Counted from the first letter of the stretch, positions 18,147 to 29,586 are shown. The stretch is 64,000 nt of DNA from Cupriavidus taiwanensis LMG 19424 (GCF_000069785.1 NC_010530.1:1730001-1794000), one strand, 5' to 3'. Made by a program: numbers and translations. The notes: generated from the letters alone by a model not told the origin.

Positions 18147-18773
18147 CTACTTCCCGCCCTTCACCGTGGTATAGGCCGTGATCAGGTTCCGGTAGTCCGG
18201 AATGTGGTTCGAGAACAGCGTGCCCAGGCCTTCGATGTCATTGCGCCAGTCGCGGTGCAACTCGCACGCCACGCCGAACCATGTCATCAGTTGCGCGCCG
18301 GCTTCCGACATCCGGTGCCAGGCCGAATCGCGCGTGATTTCATTGAAGGTGCCCGAGGCATCGGTCACGACGAACACGTCAAAGCCTTCTTCGATCGCCG
18401 ACAGCGCCGGGAACGCCACGCATACCTCCGTGACCACGCCGGCGATCAGCAGCTGCTTCTTGCCGGTGGCGCGCACCGCCGCGACGAAGTCTTCGTTGTC
18501 CCAGGCGTTGATCTGGCCGGGGCGGGGAATGAACGGCGCATCCGGGAACATGGCCTTCAGTTCAGGCACCATCGGCCCGTTGGGGCCATCCTCGAAGCTG
18601 GTCGTCAGCACCGTCGGCAGCTTGAAGTACTTGGCCAGGTCGGCCAGCGCCAACACGTTGTTCTTGAACTTGTCGGGCTCGATGTCCCGCACCAGCGACA
18701 GCAGGCCGGCCTGGTGGTCGACCATCAGCACGGCTGCCTGGGTCTTGTCCAGGCGTTTGTAGGGCTTACTCAT
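18147..18773 (-). CDS. isochorismatase-fold hydrolase, YcaC-like
   Basis: A 208-residue cysteine hydrolase. The putative triad is Asp in VLMVDHQAGLL (about residue 19), Lys in the central region, and Cys in GVVTEVCVAFPALSA (about residue 117). The substrate of YcaC-type proteins is not established. It is downstream of, and related to, the next hydrolase gene (85-bp gap), so the pair probably arose by tandem duplication and is co-transcribed. Confidence 0.85.
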   Translation of the reverse strand: MSKPYKRLDKTQAAVLMVDHQAGLLSLVRDIEPDKFKNNVLALADLAKYFKLPTVLTTSFEDGPNGPMVPELKAMFPDAPFIPRPGQINAWDNEDFVAAVRATGKKQLLIAGVVTEVCVAFPALSAIEEGFDVFVVTDASGTFNEITRDSAWHRMSEAGAQLMTWFGVACELHRDWRNDIEGLGTLFSNHIPDYRNLITAYTTVKGGK

Positions 18774-18858
18774 GGCGCGCTCCTGTGGAGAAATTGCGGG
18801 CGCGGCCGGGATCCCTGGCCGCGCCCGCGTTGAGAAGCAGTGCCTACAGGTTAGGACG

Positions 18859-19536
18859 TCAGCGCTGGGAGTCCAGTACCTCGTGCTTCTTCTCGACTTC
18901 CTGCGCCTTCATGTAGCTTTCGATCAGCAACTGGTAGGCCGGGAAGATCTTGGTGTAGACCTCGGCCCATTGCTGCGCGTCCGCGCGGTTCCAGGTCTGC
19001 TGCAGCTCCGACGCCACTGCGGCGGTGTCCATCGGCACCACGCCGGCCTGGACGATGCGCGCCAGCGTGATTTCCTGCGCCATCTTGGAATAGGTGCCGG
19101 AGGCGTCGACCACCGCGAAGACCTTGTAGCCGTCCGCCACCGCGCTGATCGACGGGAACGCCATGCACACGCTGGTGATGGTGCCGGCGATGATCAGGGT
19201 CTTTTTGCCGGTCTCGCGCACGGCGGCGACGAAGTCCGGGTTGTCCCAGGCGTTGATCTCGCCCTTGCGTGCGACGTATTTGGCATGCGGGGCGTTTTCA
19301 TGGATCTCGGGGATCAGCGGGCCGTTGGGGCCCTGCGGCACCGAAGCGGTGGTGATCACCGGCAGCTTGCTCAGCGTCGCCATCCTGGCCAGCGCGGCGG
19401 CGCGCAGGCGCAGCTCGGGCATCGGCATATCGCCCACGGTCTGGAACAGGCCACTCTGGTGGTCGATCAGCAGCATTGCCGTATCGGCGGGATCGATGGC
19501 CGGACGCTTTCCGTTGAAATTGGCGGGTGTGGTCAT
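18859..19536 (-). CDS. isochorismatase-fold hydrolase, paralogue of the adjacent gene
   Basis: A 225-residue hydrolase of the same subfamily as its neighbour. Shared segments include [43 protein letters not shown] and [12 protein letters not shown], which carries the nucleophilic Cys. The ATG at 19536 follows TAGGAGAATG; the longer open frame is not needed. It is transcribed divergently from a LysR gene, which probably regulates the pair. The substrate is unknown. Confidence 0.85.
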   Translation of the reverse strand: MTTPANFNGKRPAIDPADTAMLLIDHQSGLFQTVGDMPMPELRLRAAALARMATLSKLPVITTASVPQGPNGPLIPEIHENAPHAKYVARKGEINAWDNPDFVAAVRETGKKTLIIAGTITSVCMAFPSISAVADGYKVFAVVDASGTYSKMAQEITLARIVQAGVVPMDTAAVASELQQTWNRADAQQWAEVYTKIFPAYQLLIESYMKAQEVEKKHEVLDSQR

Positions 19537-19684
19537 GGGGCATTCTCCTATGCGGTGGGCAAAACCGGCGGACCGGACCATCCGGAACCGACGGTGTTGC
19601 GAAAGCATAGGACTTGGCAAATCCGCCCGGTAGGCCGGAAAATCTGCCCTCAGCGTCCTACTGGCAGGACGACAGGAGCGGCTT

Positions 19685-20593
19685 TTGCATCCGGACCTCA
19701 ATGACCTGTACTACTTCGCGCAGGTGGTCGACCACCAGGGCTTTGCCCCGGCAGGGCGTGTCCTGGGCATCCCCAAGTCCAAGCTCAGCCGGCGCGTGGC
19801 GCTGCTGGAAGAGCGCCTGGGCGTGCGCCTGATCCAGCGCTCGACACGGCGCTTTTCGGTGACCGAACTGGGGCAGACCTATTACGCCCACTGCAAGGCC
19901 ATGCTGGTCGAGGCCGAGGCCGCCGAGAGCGCGATCGAGCAAAGCCGCGCCGAGCCCAGCGGCCTGGTGCGCATGACCTGCCCGGTGGCGCTGCTGCATG
20001 CGCGCGTGGGCGAGATGGTCGCCGACTTCATGGCGGCCAACCCCAAGGTCATCGTGCATCTGGAGGCAACCAACCGGCGTGTCGACGTGGTGGCCGAGGG
20101 TATCGACCTGGCCGTGCGCGTGCGGGTGCCGCCGCTGGAAGACAGCGACCTGGTGATGCGGGTGCTGGCCCAGCGCGCCTGGTGCTTTGTCGCGAGCCCC
20201 GCGTTGCTGGCCCACCACGGGCCGCTGCTGACGCCGGCGGACCTGAACCGCCTCCCTACGCTGGACCTGGGCCCGCCCCGCCCTTCGCACACGTGGTCGC
20301 TGTCCGGCCCTGGCGGCGCCAGCGCCGACCTGCACCACAAGCCCCGGCTGGTCACCGACGACATGATCATGCTGCGCGCCGCGGCGGTGGCCGGCGCCGG
20401 CGTCGTGCAGCTGCCGGTGATGATGATGACCGACGAGCTGCGCGATGGCCGCCTGGTGAAGGTATTGCCGGAATGGTCGGTCAAGGGCGGCGTGATCCAC
20501 GCCGTGTTTCCGTCGCGGCGCGGGCTGCTGCCGTCGGTGCGCGAGCTGATCGATTTCCTGACGCAGCGCTTCGCCCGGATCGACGAATCCTGA
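19685..20593 (+). CDS. LysR-family transcriptional regulator
   Basis: A 302-residue regulator with the LysR helix-turn-helix in the first 60 residues ([39 protein letters not shown]). A co-inducer-binding domain follows. The start is a TTG, supported by AGGAG ten bases upstream and by the HTH beginning immediately. It is divergent from the two hydrolase genes across 148 bp, the usual LysR-target arrangement. Confidence 0.88.
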   Translation: MHPDLNDLYYFAQVVDHQGFAPAGRVLGIPKSKLSRRVALLEERLGVRLIQRSTRRFSVTELGQTYYAHCKAMLVEAEAAESAIEQSRAEPSGLVRMTCPVALLHARVGEMVADFMAANPKVIVHLEATNRRVDVVAEGIDLAVRVRVPPLEDSDLVMRVLAQRAWCFVASPALLAHHGPLLTPADLNRLPTLDLGPPRPSHTWSLSGPGGASADLHHKPRLVTDDMIMLRAAAVAGAGVVQLPVMMMTDELRDGRLVKVLPEWSVKGGVIHAVFPSRRGLLPSVRELIDFLTQRFARIDES

Positions 20594-21061
20594 TCGCCGG
20601 CAGCGCACCGGCGCCACGGGCAGCGGCCGTCACCCGGGCAGGGTTGGCCTGGAAGTGGTATCATCCGGCATCCCATGTGCAGACCAGGCCGGCAACGCCA
20701 TACTGCTGCACATCTGCCGCGGCGCACGCACTGCAAGCACTCCAGCAGCGGCATATCGGGCGCAAACCCGGGCCGATACCCGACACCTGCGTCTTCGGGC
20801 CAGAAGGCCCATCACCCTTTTCCGACCGGCGGCTGGTCCGCTCCGCAACCATCGCCCGTACCGCTGCCAACGGCAGCCCGGTACGGCGGCGCACCGGCTT
20901 GCGCAGGCATGGTCCCCTTCACGCCAGATGCAACGCCCGTGCTGCCGCACGGGCCAGAGCCTGGCCTATCGCAACGGCTGACGCCGCCATCGGGCCCCGC
21001 GCCGCATCGGCTTGCCGATGCCCCGCGCCGCCCACGGCCGCGCCCATGAACAGGTAACACA
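20594..21061 (+). other. gene-free 468 bp with two strong hairpins, possible leader RNA
   Basis: No convincing protein is encoded here; the open frames have no family resemblance. Two stems stand out. The first is CCGTACC-GCTGCC-AAC-GGCAGC-cc-GGTACGG at 20856-20886. The second is the perfect 8-bp GCATCGGC-tt-GCCGATGC at 21004-21021, ending 40 bp before the next gene. They may be part of a structured 5' leader or a small RNA upstream of the infA operon. Confidence 0.4.
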
Positions 21062-21295
21062 TTGAATCGAGTCACCCCTATCCAGCACAGCCCCTATACC
21101 GTTTCCGTCTACCCGATCGAGCAGGAACCCGGCCTCTGGTTCGCGACCTACATGATTGCGGAATACCGCAATGGCGCCGAACGCATCGTCGCCAACGTGG
21201 CCATGCGCCACGACACCCACCGCTCGGAAGCGCGTGCCCGTCAGGCGGCCCGCCGCGCGGGCGAACATGCCGCAGCACGGCTGCGCCAGCAGTAA
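21062..21295 (+). CDS. small hypothetical protein upstream of infA
   Basis: A 77-residue soluble protein that I do not recognise. The N-terminal half is strand-rich ([26 protein letters not shown]). The C-terminal half is a basic, Ala/Arg-rich helix ([23 protein letters not shown]). The only suitable start is TTG at 21062 with AGGT upstream. The IF-1 gene follows 94 bp later on the same strand, which also starts with TTG, so the two may share a transcript. Confidence 0.6.
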   Translation: MNRVTPIQHSPYTVSVYPIEQEPGLWFATYMIAEYRNGAERIVANVAMRHDTHRSEARARQAARRAGEHAAARLRQQ

Positions 21296-21389
21296 GCCGC
21301 GGCAAGCCCCATCCCCTCGGTCCGCCGTCACCGGCTGGCCGCCACCACAGCACGCGCGCAAGCCGCGCGGCTACAAGCAAGGAGCCTCC

Positions 21390-21611
21390 TTGGCAAAAGA
21401 AGAACTGGTCGAATTTGGCGGCAAGGTGTCGGAAGTGCTGCCCGACAACCGCTTTCGCGTGATCCTGGAAAACGGCTTCGAAGTCTGGGCGTATTCGTCC
21501 GGGCGGTTGAAGAAGAACCGCATCCGCGTGCTGGCGGGCGATCGCGTCACGCTGGAGATGTCGCCCTATGACCTGACCAAGGGACGCATCAACTACCGGC
21601 ACAAGTCGTAA
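21390..21611 (+). CDS. infA: translation initiation factor IF-1 (additional copy)
   Basis: A 73-residue OB-fold protein. Comparison with E. coli IF-1 shows [58 protein letters not shown] conserved throughout. Translation must start at TTG 21390, which follows AAGGAGCC. It is away from the ribosomal protein operon, so this is probably a second infA paralogue, as many beta-proteobacteria carry. Closeness to cspA suggests a stress or cold-related role, which is inference. Confidence 0.9.
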   Translation: MAKEELVEFGGKVSEVLPDNRFRVILENGFEVWAYSSGRLKKNRIRVLAGDRVTLEMSPYDLTKGRINYRHKS

Positions 21612-21697
21612 GCCTGACGTGCCCGCGCCATGGCATGCGCCGCAGCGGTGCGTGCCGTTTCCTCAACGCCCTATCCCTCAATCAAGGAGAACCGATC

Positions 21698-21952
21698 ATG
21701 TCCGTCATCGAAGAATGGGAAGCCCTGCATCTGACGCCGGAAGGCTGGCAACCGGGCAGCTACCGGCACGCGCCGTGGCAGGCCGTGGAAGTCGCGCCGC
21801 CGGCAGCGGGCGTGCTGACGGTCAGGCGCCACGTCACCGCCACCTATTGCGGGCCGTCGCGCGCGGTGGAAGACCGCACCCCGGAAATCACCGACATGGC
21901 GCTGATCGAAGCGCTGCTGGAGCGCCACGGCGACCCGGTGTTCCACATCTGA
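21698..21952 (+). CDS. small hypothetical protein downstream of infA
   Basis: An 84-residue protein of unknown function, with TGW-like segment TPEGWQPGSYRHAPWQAVEV and a C-terminal acidic helix. AAGGAGAACC sits directly before the ATG at 21698. It is 86 bp after infA on the same strand and probably co-transcribed. No membrane segment or signal peptide is present. Confidence 0.65.
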   Translation: MSVIEEWEALHLTPEGWQPGSYRHAPWQAVEVAPPAAGVLTVRRHVTATYCGPSRAVEDRTPEITDMALIEALLERHGDPVFHI

Positions 21953-21967
21953 TACTGGCGCGCAAAG

Positions 21968-21996
21968 CGCCGGCGTGCCCGCGCACGACGCCGGCG
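21968..21996. terminator. hairpin between convergent genes
   Basis: CGCCGGCGT (21968-21976) and ACGCCGGCG (21988-21996) form a perfect 9-bp stem with an 11-nt loop, between the ends of the plus-strand small gene and the minus-strand small gene. A U-tract is almost absent, so its strength as an intrinsic terminator is uncertain. Confidence 0.5.
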
Positions 21997-22018
21997 TTAT
22001 CCCTGACGCGCCGGCGCG

Positions 22019-22393
22019 TCAGCCAAGCACGCGCACATGCGGCCGGGCCGTCCTGAGCCCGGCGCCGACCGAACGCAACTCGCCATCCCAGGGGGCGGCG
22101 GCCAGGTCCAGCAGGTAGTCGCCCTCGCGCGACTTGTCGTGCAACTGGTCACGCACCACCTGGCCGATGGCCAGGCGGCACAAGGCCTCGCCGCTGGTGG
22201 CAAGCTCGCCCCGCAAGGCGGCAGGATCGGTCAGCACGCCGAACGAACGCCGCCCCACGCCCACGAAGCTGGTGAACAGCACCCCTGTGGGACGCTCCGC
22301 ATCGATAAAGCAGATCGCCACGTGATAGGTGATGCCTTTGCCCTCGCCGGGCAACGTGCATAAAAAACCGGATGATCCCGTACGCATGTCCAT
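22019..22393 (-). CDS. hypothetical protein, 124 residues
   Basis: An unrecognised soluble protein. The mixed alpha/beta sequence includes GITYHVAICFIDAERPTGVLFTSF and ends ARPHVRVLG. The ATG at 22393 follows AAGGAGTCC. It is last of three small minus-strand genes between infA and cspA. There are no cysteine clusters, signal peptide or membrane segments. Confidence 0.6.
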   Translation of the reverse strand: MDMRTGSSGFLCTLPGEGKGITYHVAICFIDAERPTGVLFTSFVGVGRRSFGVLTDPAALRGELATSGEALCRLAIGQVVRDQLHDKSREGDYLLDLAAAPWDGELRSVGAGLRTARPHVRVLG

Positions 22394-22481
22394 GAACGGA
22401 CTCCTTGCAGTCTGCGGATAACACCGCCGCCTCCGGTTGCGCAACGCGCCGGACGGATCGGCACCCTGCAAATACCGGCGC

Positions 22482-22808
22482 CTAGAGCGACGCCACGGTT
22501 TCGCCGGCAACCAGCCCGTCGATGATGTCTTCGCCGAACTGCAGCGCGCCGCGGCGCGCCGTGCCGATGTTCTCCCAGCGCGACTGCCCGACGCGAAACA
22601 CGCGCGCATGGTCCTCGCCGGGCCGATAGCCTTCGCGGCAGATCACGATCGAAGCCAGGAAACTGTTGTCGGGCTTGGTGCGCGGCCAGGCCTGCTGGGG
22701 CTGGTGGCGGTAAACCAGGGGGTAGAGGTCAAAGCCCTTGTAGCTGGCAAAGGGCGTGCTGCCGGGAACATTGTTGCCGGGACTTCGGCTGGGGCTGCTG
22801 TCGCTCAC
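22482..22808 (-). CDS. hypothetical protein, tandem paralogue A (YKG-DLYPLVY family)
   Basis: A 108-residue protein with a low-complexity N-terminus and a core clearly related to the next gene upstream: YKGFDLYPLVYRH, an aspartate-rich middle with SIVICREG, then RWENIGTARRGALQFGEDIIDG. I chose the GTG at 22808, preceded by GGAG. An ATG at 22826 would add six residues. Function unknown; the sequence suggests a small beta-rich fold. Confidence 0.65.
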   Translation of the reverse strand: MSDSSPSRSPGNNVPGSTPFASYKGFDLYPLVYRHQPQQAWPRTKPDNSFLASIVICREGYRPGEDHARVFRVGQSRWENIGTARRGALQFGEDIIDGLVAGETVASL

Positions 22809-22875
22809 GACGGCTCCATGCGGCATCGCACCGCGTTGATGGGAAGAAATTCCGGACCGGCGCGCCCTGTTTCGC

Positions 22876-23175
22876 TCAGGACGCCGGCACGCCAGGCGAT
22901 GCCATCGAAAGCCCCGGCACCGCGCCGTTGATGATGGCCTCGGCATAGCGCAGCACGCCGCGGCGTGCGCCGCCGACGTTGTCCCACGGCGTGGCTTCCA
23001 GGCGGAACGTGCGCGCCTGCGCGCCTTCGGGCGACTCACCCTCGAGGCAGATCACCACCGCGGCATCGAAAGAGCGGTCGGGCCGAGGCTCGGGCCACGC
23101 GCGCGTGATGGCGTGCTTGTACACCAGGGGATAGAGGTCATACCCCTTGTATGTCGCAGCGGGATAGATATCCAT
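22876..23175 (-). CDS. hypothetical protein, tandem paralogue B (YKG-DLYPLVY family)
   Basis: A 99-residue protein sharing YKGYDLYPLVYKH, AVVICLEG and PWDNVGGARRGVLRYAEAIINGAVPG with the gene downstream of it, at roughly half identity by eye. The two are 67 bp apart and in the same orientation, consistent with an old tandem duplication. The ATG at 23175 follows GGAGG. The function is unknown. Confidence 0.7.
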   Translation of the reverse strand: MDIYPAATYKGYDLYPLVYKHAITRAWPEPRPDRSFDAAVVICLEGESPEGAQARTFRLEATPWDNVGGARRGVLRYAEAIINGAVPGLSMASPGVPAS

Positions 23176-23275
23176 GGCAGCCTCCGGCGCAATCGTGGTC
23201 TTGCCCCCACTCTACGCCTGTTGCACGCTGCGCAGTGGCTTTATTTCGCCATTGGCGGGCATCGTGCCGGCCAAA

Positions 23276-23309
23276 ATAAAAAAGCTCCGCGATAGCGGAG
23301 CTCTTTTTT
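23276..23309 (-). terminator. intrinsic terminator of cspA
   Basis: AGCTCCGC-gata-GCGGAGCT (23283-23302) is flanked by an A-rich run on the left and six T on the right. It therefore works as a U-tract terminator on the minus strand after cspA and could also stop plus-strand transcription. Confidence 0.85.
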
Positions 23310-23356
23310 CATCGAACTGGCGCCGGGGCGCTCAGCTCAACTGGGTTCGGTGCGAC

Positions 23357-23560
23357 TCAGATCGGTTCGATCTTGGTTGCGGCCGGGCCCTTCTGGCCGA
23401 CGCCGGCAACGTAACGCACCTTCTGGCCTTCCGCCAGCGACTTGAAGCCGCTGCCCTGGATTTCGGAGAAGTGCGCGAACAGGTCGTTGCCGCCTGCATC
23501 AGGCGTAATGAAGCCAAAACCCTTCGAATCGTTGAACCACTTGACGGTACCGGTTTCCAT
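23357..23560 (-). CDS. cspA: cold shock protein, CspA family
   Basis: A 67-residue single-stranded nucleic-acid-binding protein. Both RNA-binding motifs are intact: KGFGFITP (RNP1-like) and DLFAHFSEI (RNP2-like). It acts as an RNA chaperone. A promoter lies about 150 bp upstream, leaving a long leader as in cold-inducible csp mRNAs, and a strong terminator follows, so it is monocistronic. Confidence 0.95.
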   Translation of the reverse strand: METGTVKWFNDSKGFGFITPDAGGNDLFAHFSEIQGSGFKSLAEGQKVRYVAGVGQKGPAATKIEPI

Positions 23561-23704
23561 GTTGGATTCCTCAATAATTGTTTCTCGCCTGACAAAAGCG
23601 CCGGCAAGGCATGACGATCAAGGAAGTAACTTGGAGAATAAGTGGCGCCGTGTGGGCAAGCACCTGGACTTCGAGATTGCTGCTTGATTGATCCTGCAAC
23701 CACC

Positions 23705-23733
23705 CTTATACAGGTCACCCCCCACCAAGTCAA
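23705..23733 (-). promoter_or_regulatory. sigma-70 promoter of cspA
   Basis: On the minus strand TTGACT (complement of 23728-23733) and TATAAG (complement of 23705-23710) are separated by 17 bp. Transcription would start near 23698, giving a leader of about 138 nt before the cspA ATG. Confidence 0.7.
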
Positions 23734-23842
23734 CGAACTTCGCCGAATCCCTGCAGAATCGCAGGCAAAGTGCGGGTTGAGGGTCTTGCCGTTCCGCACG
23801 CGGCATGCATGCTACAGTGGCCCATCGAACGGAACACCACGG

Positions 23843-24070
23843 ATGACACTCTGCACTGCCTGCCAGGCCATTGAACGCCATGTGCGCGGCGCCCCCGGGC
23901 ATGCCGCACTGCGCATCACCGACACTCGCCGCATCAAGCCGCCGCGTTCGGCAGCCATCACCATCAGCAGCTTCGTCTGCCAGGATTGCGGCGCGCTGTG
24001 GACCTACCGCGACCAGAAGAGCGGGCCCGAACAAGGGTGGGACTTGCCTGCGCAAACGCCACAGCAATAG
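23843..24070 (+). CDS. small zinc-ribbon-like hypothetical protein
   Basis: A 75-residue protein with two CxxC pairs: CTAC near the N-terminus (residues 4-7) and CQDC near residue 47. Together they could form one zinc site. The ATG at 23843 follows ACCACGG, a weak ribosome site. It is divergent from cspA and convergent with icd. I recognise no family with confidence. Confidence 0.5.
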   Translation: MTLCTACQAIERHVRGAPGHAALRITDTRRIKPPRSAAITISSFVCQDCGALWTYRDQKSGPEQGWDLPAQTPQQ

Positions 24071-24090
24071 GCGCACCCGCGGCACAAACG

Positions 24091-24115
24091 AAAAACCCCG
24101 GACCAGGGTCCGGGG
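24091..24115 (-). terminator. intrinsic terminator of icd
   Basis: CCCCGGAC-cagg-GTCCGGGG (24096-24115) is an 8-bp stem. On the minus strand it is followed by TTTTT, the form expected for the end of the icd transcript. Confidence 0.8.
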
Positions 24116-24154
24116 TCTTGCTCACGGCCGGCCCGCCACGCGGGCCGGCGGCGC

Positions 24155-26392
<2,238 letters not shown>

Positions 26393-26740
26393 TGCTTCTC
26401 TCAGATCCTCTATCGGTGGGTGGGACTTCTGCCTGCCGGGTCACGGTCAGGGCAACAAACTAGGCGAAAAGTAGAATTTTGCCTCAGTTTGCTTTCAGGA
26501 ATCTGAAAACCACCGCATCCGGGGCGGCAATCGGGCAGAAATTTGGGTTGGCACCCGGCTTGCGGCGCCGGATGGCGTTCGTTGCACCTCAACGGTGCCG
26601 TCCAGGCGGCCGCTCTGCTATGTAGGGACAGGCAAGGGCACGCCGACTGACCGCAGGTGCCACCGACGGATCACATCCATACCGGGGGGGGGCGCCAGCC
26701 CTCTCCCCCTTGGGGAGAGGGAAAACCGCCGGCTGGCCCG
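26393..26740. other. 348-bp region upstream of icd and downstream of the chemoreceptor gene
   Basis: Contains the palindrome TTTCAG-gaat-CTGAAA at 26493-26508, about 100 bp upstream of icd, in the A/T-rich stretch most likely to hold its promoter. A partial copy of the CCCTCTCCC repeat lies at 26692-26721. No protein-coding gene is evident. Confidence 0.5.
26692..26721. repeat. CCCTCTCCC hairpin repeat, partial copy
   Basis: CGCCAGCCCTCTCCCCC followed by TTGGGGAGAGGG forms a short hairpin 20 bp beyond the chemoreceptor stop. The CGCCaGCCCTCTCCC part resembles the internal part of the long composite copies at 41.4 and 59.2 kb rather than the solo hairpins. Confidence 0.6.
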
Positions 26741-28282
26741 TCAGGCCGCCAGCCTGAACGTCGCCACCGCCTCCTTCAGCCGCTGCGCCTGTTCCTCCAG
26801 CGAACCTGCCGCCGCCGCGGCTTCTTCCACCAGCGCCGCGTTCTGCTGCGTCACCGTATCCATCTGCGTCACCGCCTGGTTCACCTGCTCGATGCCCGAG
26901 CTCTGCTCGGCCGACGCCGCGCTGATCTCGCCCATGATGTCGGTCACGCGCTTGACTGCCGCGACGATCTCTTCCATGGTCTGGCCCGACTGCGTCACCA
27001 GCATCGAGCCCTTCTCGACGCGATCGACCGAATCGCCGATCAGCGCCTTGATTTCCTTGGCCGCGGTCGCGCTGCGCTGCGCCAGGGTTCGCACTTCGCC
27101 CGCCACCACCGCGAAGCCGCGGCCTTGCTCGCCGGCGCGCGCGGCTTCCACCGCGGCGTTCAGTGCCAGGATATTGGTCTGGAACGCAATGCCTTCGATG
27201 ACGGCGATGATGTCGACCACCTTCTTCGACGCGCCGTTGATCTCTTCCATGGTCTCGGCCACCTTGCCCGCGACTTCGCCACCCTTGGCCGCGATATCGG
27301 ACGCGTTGACCGCCAGCGTGCTGGCCTGGCGCGCATTGTCCGCGTTCTGGCGCACGATGCTGGTCAGCTCTTCCATGCTGGCCGCGGTCTGCTGCAGCGA
27401 CGAGGCCTGTTCCTCGGTGCGCTGCGACAGGTCGGTGTTGCCTGCCGCGATCTGGCTGGTGCCGGACACGATCGATTCGGTACCGGCGCGCACCTGGCGC
27501 ACGATGCGCAGGATATTGGCGTTCATGTCCGCCAGCGCCTGCAGCAGCTGGCCGGTCTCGTCGCGGCTGTCGACCTCGATGCGGCTGGTCAGGTCGCCCG
27601 AGGCCACGGTGCGTGCCACCGCCACCGCCCGATGCAGCGGACGCGTAATGCCGATGGTCAGCCAGAACGCGAACGCAATGCCGATCCCCAGCACCACCAC
27701 GCCCAGCCCGATCAGGCTGTTGCGCGCATTGACGTAGATGGCGTTGATCTCGCGCGCGGTGGCGTCGATGCTGGCACGCTGGATGTCGAGCAGCTTCTGG
27801 ATCTCGGCCAGGTAGGCGTCGCCGGCGGGCACGAACTCTTTCTCCAGCACCTGGTTGGCTTCCTCGGTCAGGCCTTCCTGCTTGAGCCTGGTGATCTTGT
27901 CGCGGCCATTGTTGTACGGGTCGCGCACGCTCAGGATCTTCTGGAACGCAGCCTTTTCCTGCTCGGAGCTGAGCATCGGCTGCAGCTTGTCGCGCAGCTG
28001 CGCAATGCCTTCGATCGAGGCCTTGGTCTCGGCGGCAAAGAACTGGCCCAGTGACGGGTCGGCGCTGCGCGCCACCGCGGTGGTGCGGCGCACGCTGGTA
28101 TGCATGAGGCGGTACCAGTCGCTGACCAGCCGCTCCTTGGTCAGCGGTTGCTGCATCATCGCGTGGGTGCGCTCGGCCACCTGCTGCAGCCGCATCATGC
28201 CGAATACCGTCATCAGCGCCGACAGCAGCAATACCACCCCAAAACCGATGCCGAGGCGAACCCCGATACCTAGATTCTTCAT
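26741..28282 (-). CDS. methyl-accepting chemotaxis protein
   Basis: A 513-residue chemoreceptor: TM1 near residues 7-28 and a periplasmic four-helix-type sensor (about 30-185). TM2 is about residues 186-207 ([21 protein letters not shown]), then a HAMP domain. The signalling hairpin has the conserved tip [32 protein letters not shown]. There is no C-terminal CheR-tethering pentapeptide. I chose MKNLGIG at 28282, as in related receptors; an ATG at 28309 would add nine residues but has no ribosome site. The ligand is unknown. Confidence 0.9.
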   Translation of the reverse strand: MKNLGIGVRLGIGFGVVLLLSALMTVFGMMRLQQVAERTHAMMQQPLTKERLVSDWYRLMHTSVRRTTAVARSADPSLGQFFAAETKASIEGIAQLRDKLQPMLSSEQEKAAFQKILSVRDPYNNGRDKITRLKQEGLTEEANQVLEKEFVPAGDAYLAEIQKLLDIQRASIDATAREINAIYVNARNSLIGLGVVVLGIGIAFAFWLTIGITRPLHRAVAVARTVASGDLTSRIEVDSRDETGQLLQALADMNANILRIVRQVRAGTESIVSGTSQIAAGNTDLSQRTEEQASSLQQTAASMEELTSIVRQNADNARQASTLAVNASDIAAKGGEVAGKVAETMEEINGASKKVVDIIAVIEGIAFQTNILALNAAVEAARAGEQGRGFAVVAGEVRTLAQRSATAAKEIKALIGDSVDRVEKGSMLVTQSGQTMEEIVAAVKRVTDIMGEISAASAEQSSGIEQVNQAVTQMDTVTQQNAALVEEAAAAAGSLEEQAQRLKEAVATFRLAA

Positions 28283-28564
28283 TTCTTCTACCTGATTAGC
28301 ATTGGTCATGGCGAAGTGCTGCCGCACACGAAACGGCTCGGCGCAACGCTCTTCGCTCTCATCGTCCGCGGGCGGGCCGGCTCGGGCCGACGCACAGGCG
28401 GGCTATGGATGCCAACGGCAGGGGCGGCGGTAACTTTAGGGTCTTCCTCGATTGACGGCCAGAAGTGTGCGGATACCGGCTATAGTGGACAGGATCCCGG
28501 CCAAAAGGCGCACGCCGTCCCCGCCGCCGGCCGACCTGCCAGTCCTTCCACCAGGAGACCCAGC

Positions 28565-28999
28565 ATGGCCACGCCTCCCAATCCCTTTGCCGATTTCACC
28601 AGGATGATGGAACAGTTCCGCCTGCCAGGCGTGGACATGAGCGCGGTGATCGAAGCGCGCCGCAAGGACATCGAGGCCCTGGCCGAGGCCAACCGGCTGG
28701 CCTATGAAGGCATGCAGGCCATCGTGAAGAAGCAGCAGGAGATCTTCGCCCAGACCATGCAGCAGCTGCAGGCGGCCGCCCAGCAGTACGGCACGGCAAG
28801 CAATCCGGCGGAGGCGATGACCAGGCACAGCGAGTTCGTGCAACAGCAGCTGCACCAGGCGCTGGAAAACATGCGCGCGCTGGCCGAAACGGCGCAGAAG
28901 GCGCAAGCCGAGGCGCTTGCCGTGATCAGCCAGCGCGCCGAACAGAACGTGAAGGAGGCCGGCGAACTGCTCCAGCCGAAAACGAAATCCCGCGGCTAG
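28565..28999 (+). CDS. phasin family protein
   Basis: A 144-residue amphipathic, Gln/Ala-rich helical protein of the phasin family, which coats polyhydroxyalkanoate granules. Typical features are the N-terminal NPFADFTRMMEQFRLPGVDM and the helix ALAEANRLAYEGMQAIVKKQQEIF. AGGAGACCCAGC precedes the ATG at 28565. Its stop codon overlaps the stop of the convergent gene in the palindrome CTAG. Confidence 0.88.
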   Translation: MATPPNPFADFTRMMEQFRLPGVDMSAVIEARRKDIEALAEANRLAYEGMQAIVKKQQEIFAQTMQQLQAAAQQYGTASNPAEAMTRHSEFVQQQLHQALENMRALAETAQKAQAEALAVISQRAEQNVKEAGELLQPKTKSRG

Positions 29000-29301
29000 C
29001 GCCGCTCTGGCACGACCTGTCCAACCGCCTCGACCAGGCGCGCATGCGCGGCAAGGTCCACCGGCCGGTGTTTCACCTTGGTACTGGCCGGGTCGTTGCC
29101 CAGGTAATTGCCGTTCTTCCAGTCGCGCGCCGGCCGCACCGGCCGCGGCGCGAAGCCACCCCCGCAGTTCGGGCAGACATTGCCCAGCAGTTCGACGCAG
29201 CCCGTGCAGAAGGTGCATTCATACGAGCAGATGCGCGCTTCGGTGGAGTCCGGCGGCAGGGGCTTGTTGCAGTGTTCGCAGCCTGGTCTGAGTTCCAGCA
29301 T
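28996..29301 (-). CDS. DUF1272 family cysteine-rich protein
   Basis: A 101-residue protein with the DUF1272 pattern: MLELRPGCEHCNKPLPPDS, then ICSYECTFCTGC and NVCPNCGGG. This gives eight or more Cys arranged as a zinc-ribbon-like unit. The C-terminus is extended relative to the minimal domain. Function unknown. It ends tail-to-tail with the phasin gene, sharing the bases CTAG. Confidence 0.85.
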   Translation of the reverse strand: MLELRPGCEHCNKPLPPDSTEARICSYECTFCTGCVELLGNVCPNCGGGFAPRPVRPARDWKNGNYLGNDPASTKVKHRPVDLAAHARLVEAVGQVVPERR

Positions 29302-29586
29302 GGTGCTCGCTTCCTGATCTTGTGAACGGTTTTGGAATCCCGGTATCGTAGCCGGATTCCGCATGCGCGGGTCGGCTGACCTGCCCTGCCCGCTGCTGCG
29401 CGCCGATACCCCCGCCACGCTTTCGACCGCTGACCGCGCTGGCCGACGCTGGCATGGTCGCCCGGAAGATTCTTCCCTCTCCGCAGACAGCTCGCAGCCT
29501 CGTGCAGCCATCGCTGCACGCCATTGCTGAATACGCGAACGCCGCCAGCGCGGCCGGGCCGCTAACCTGCAGCACATCGACAGCAA

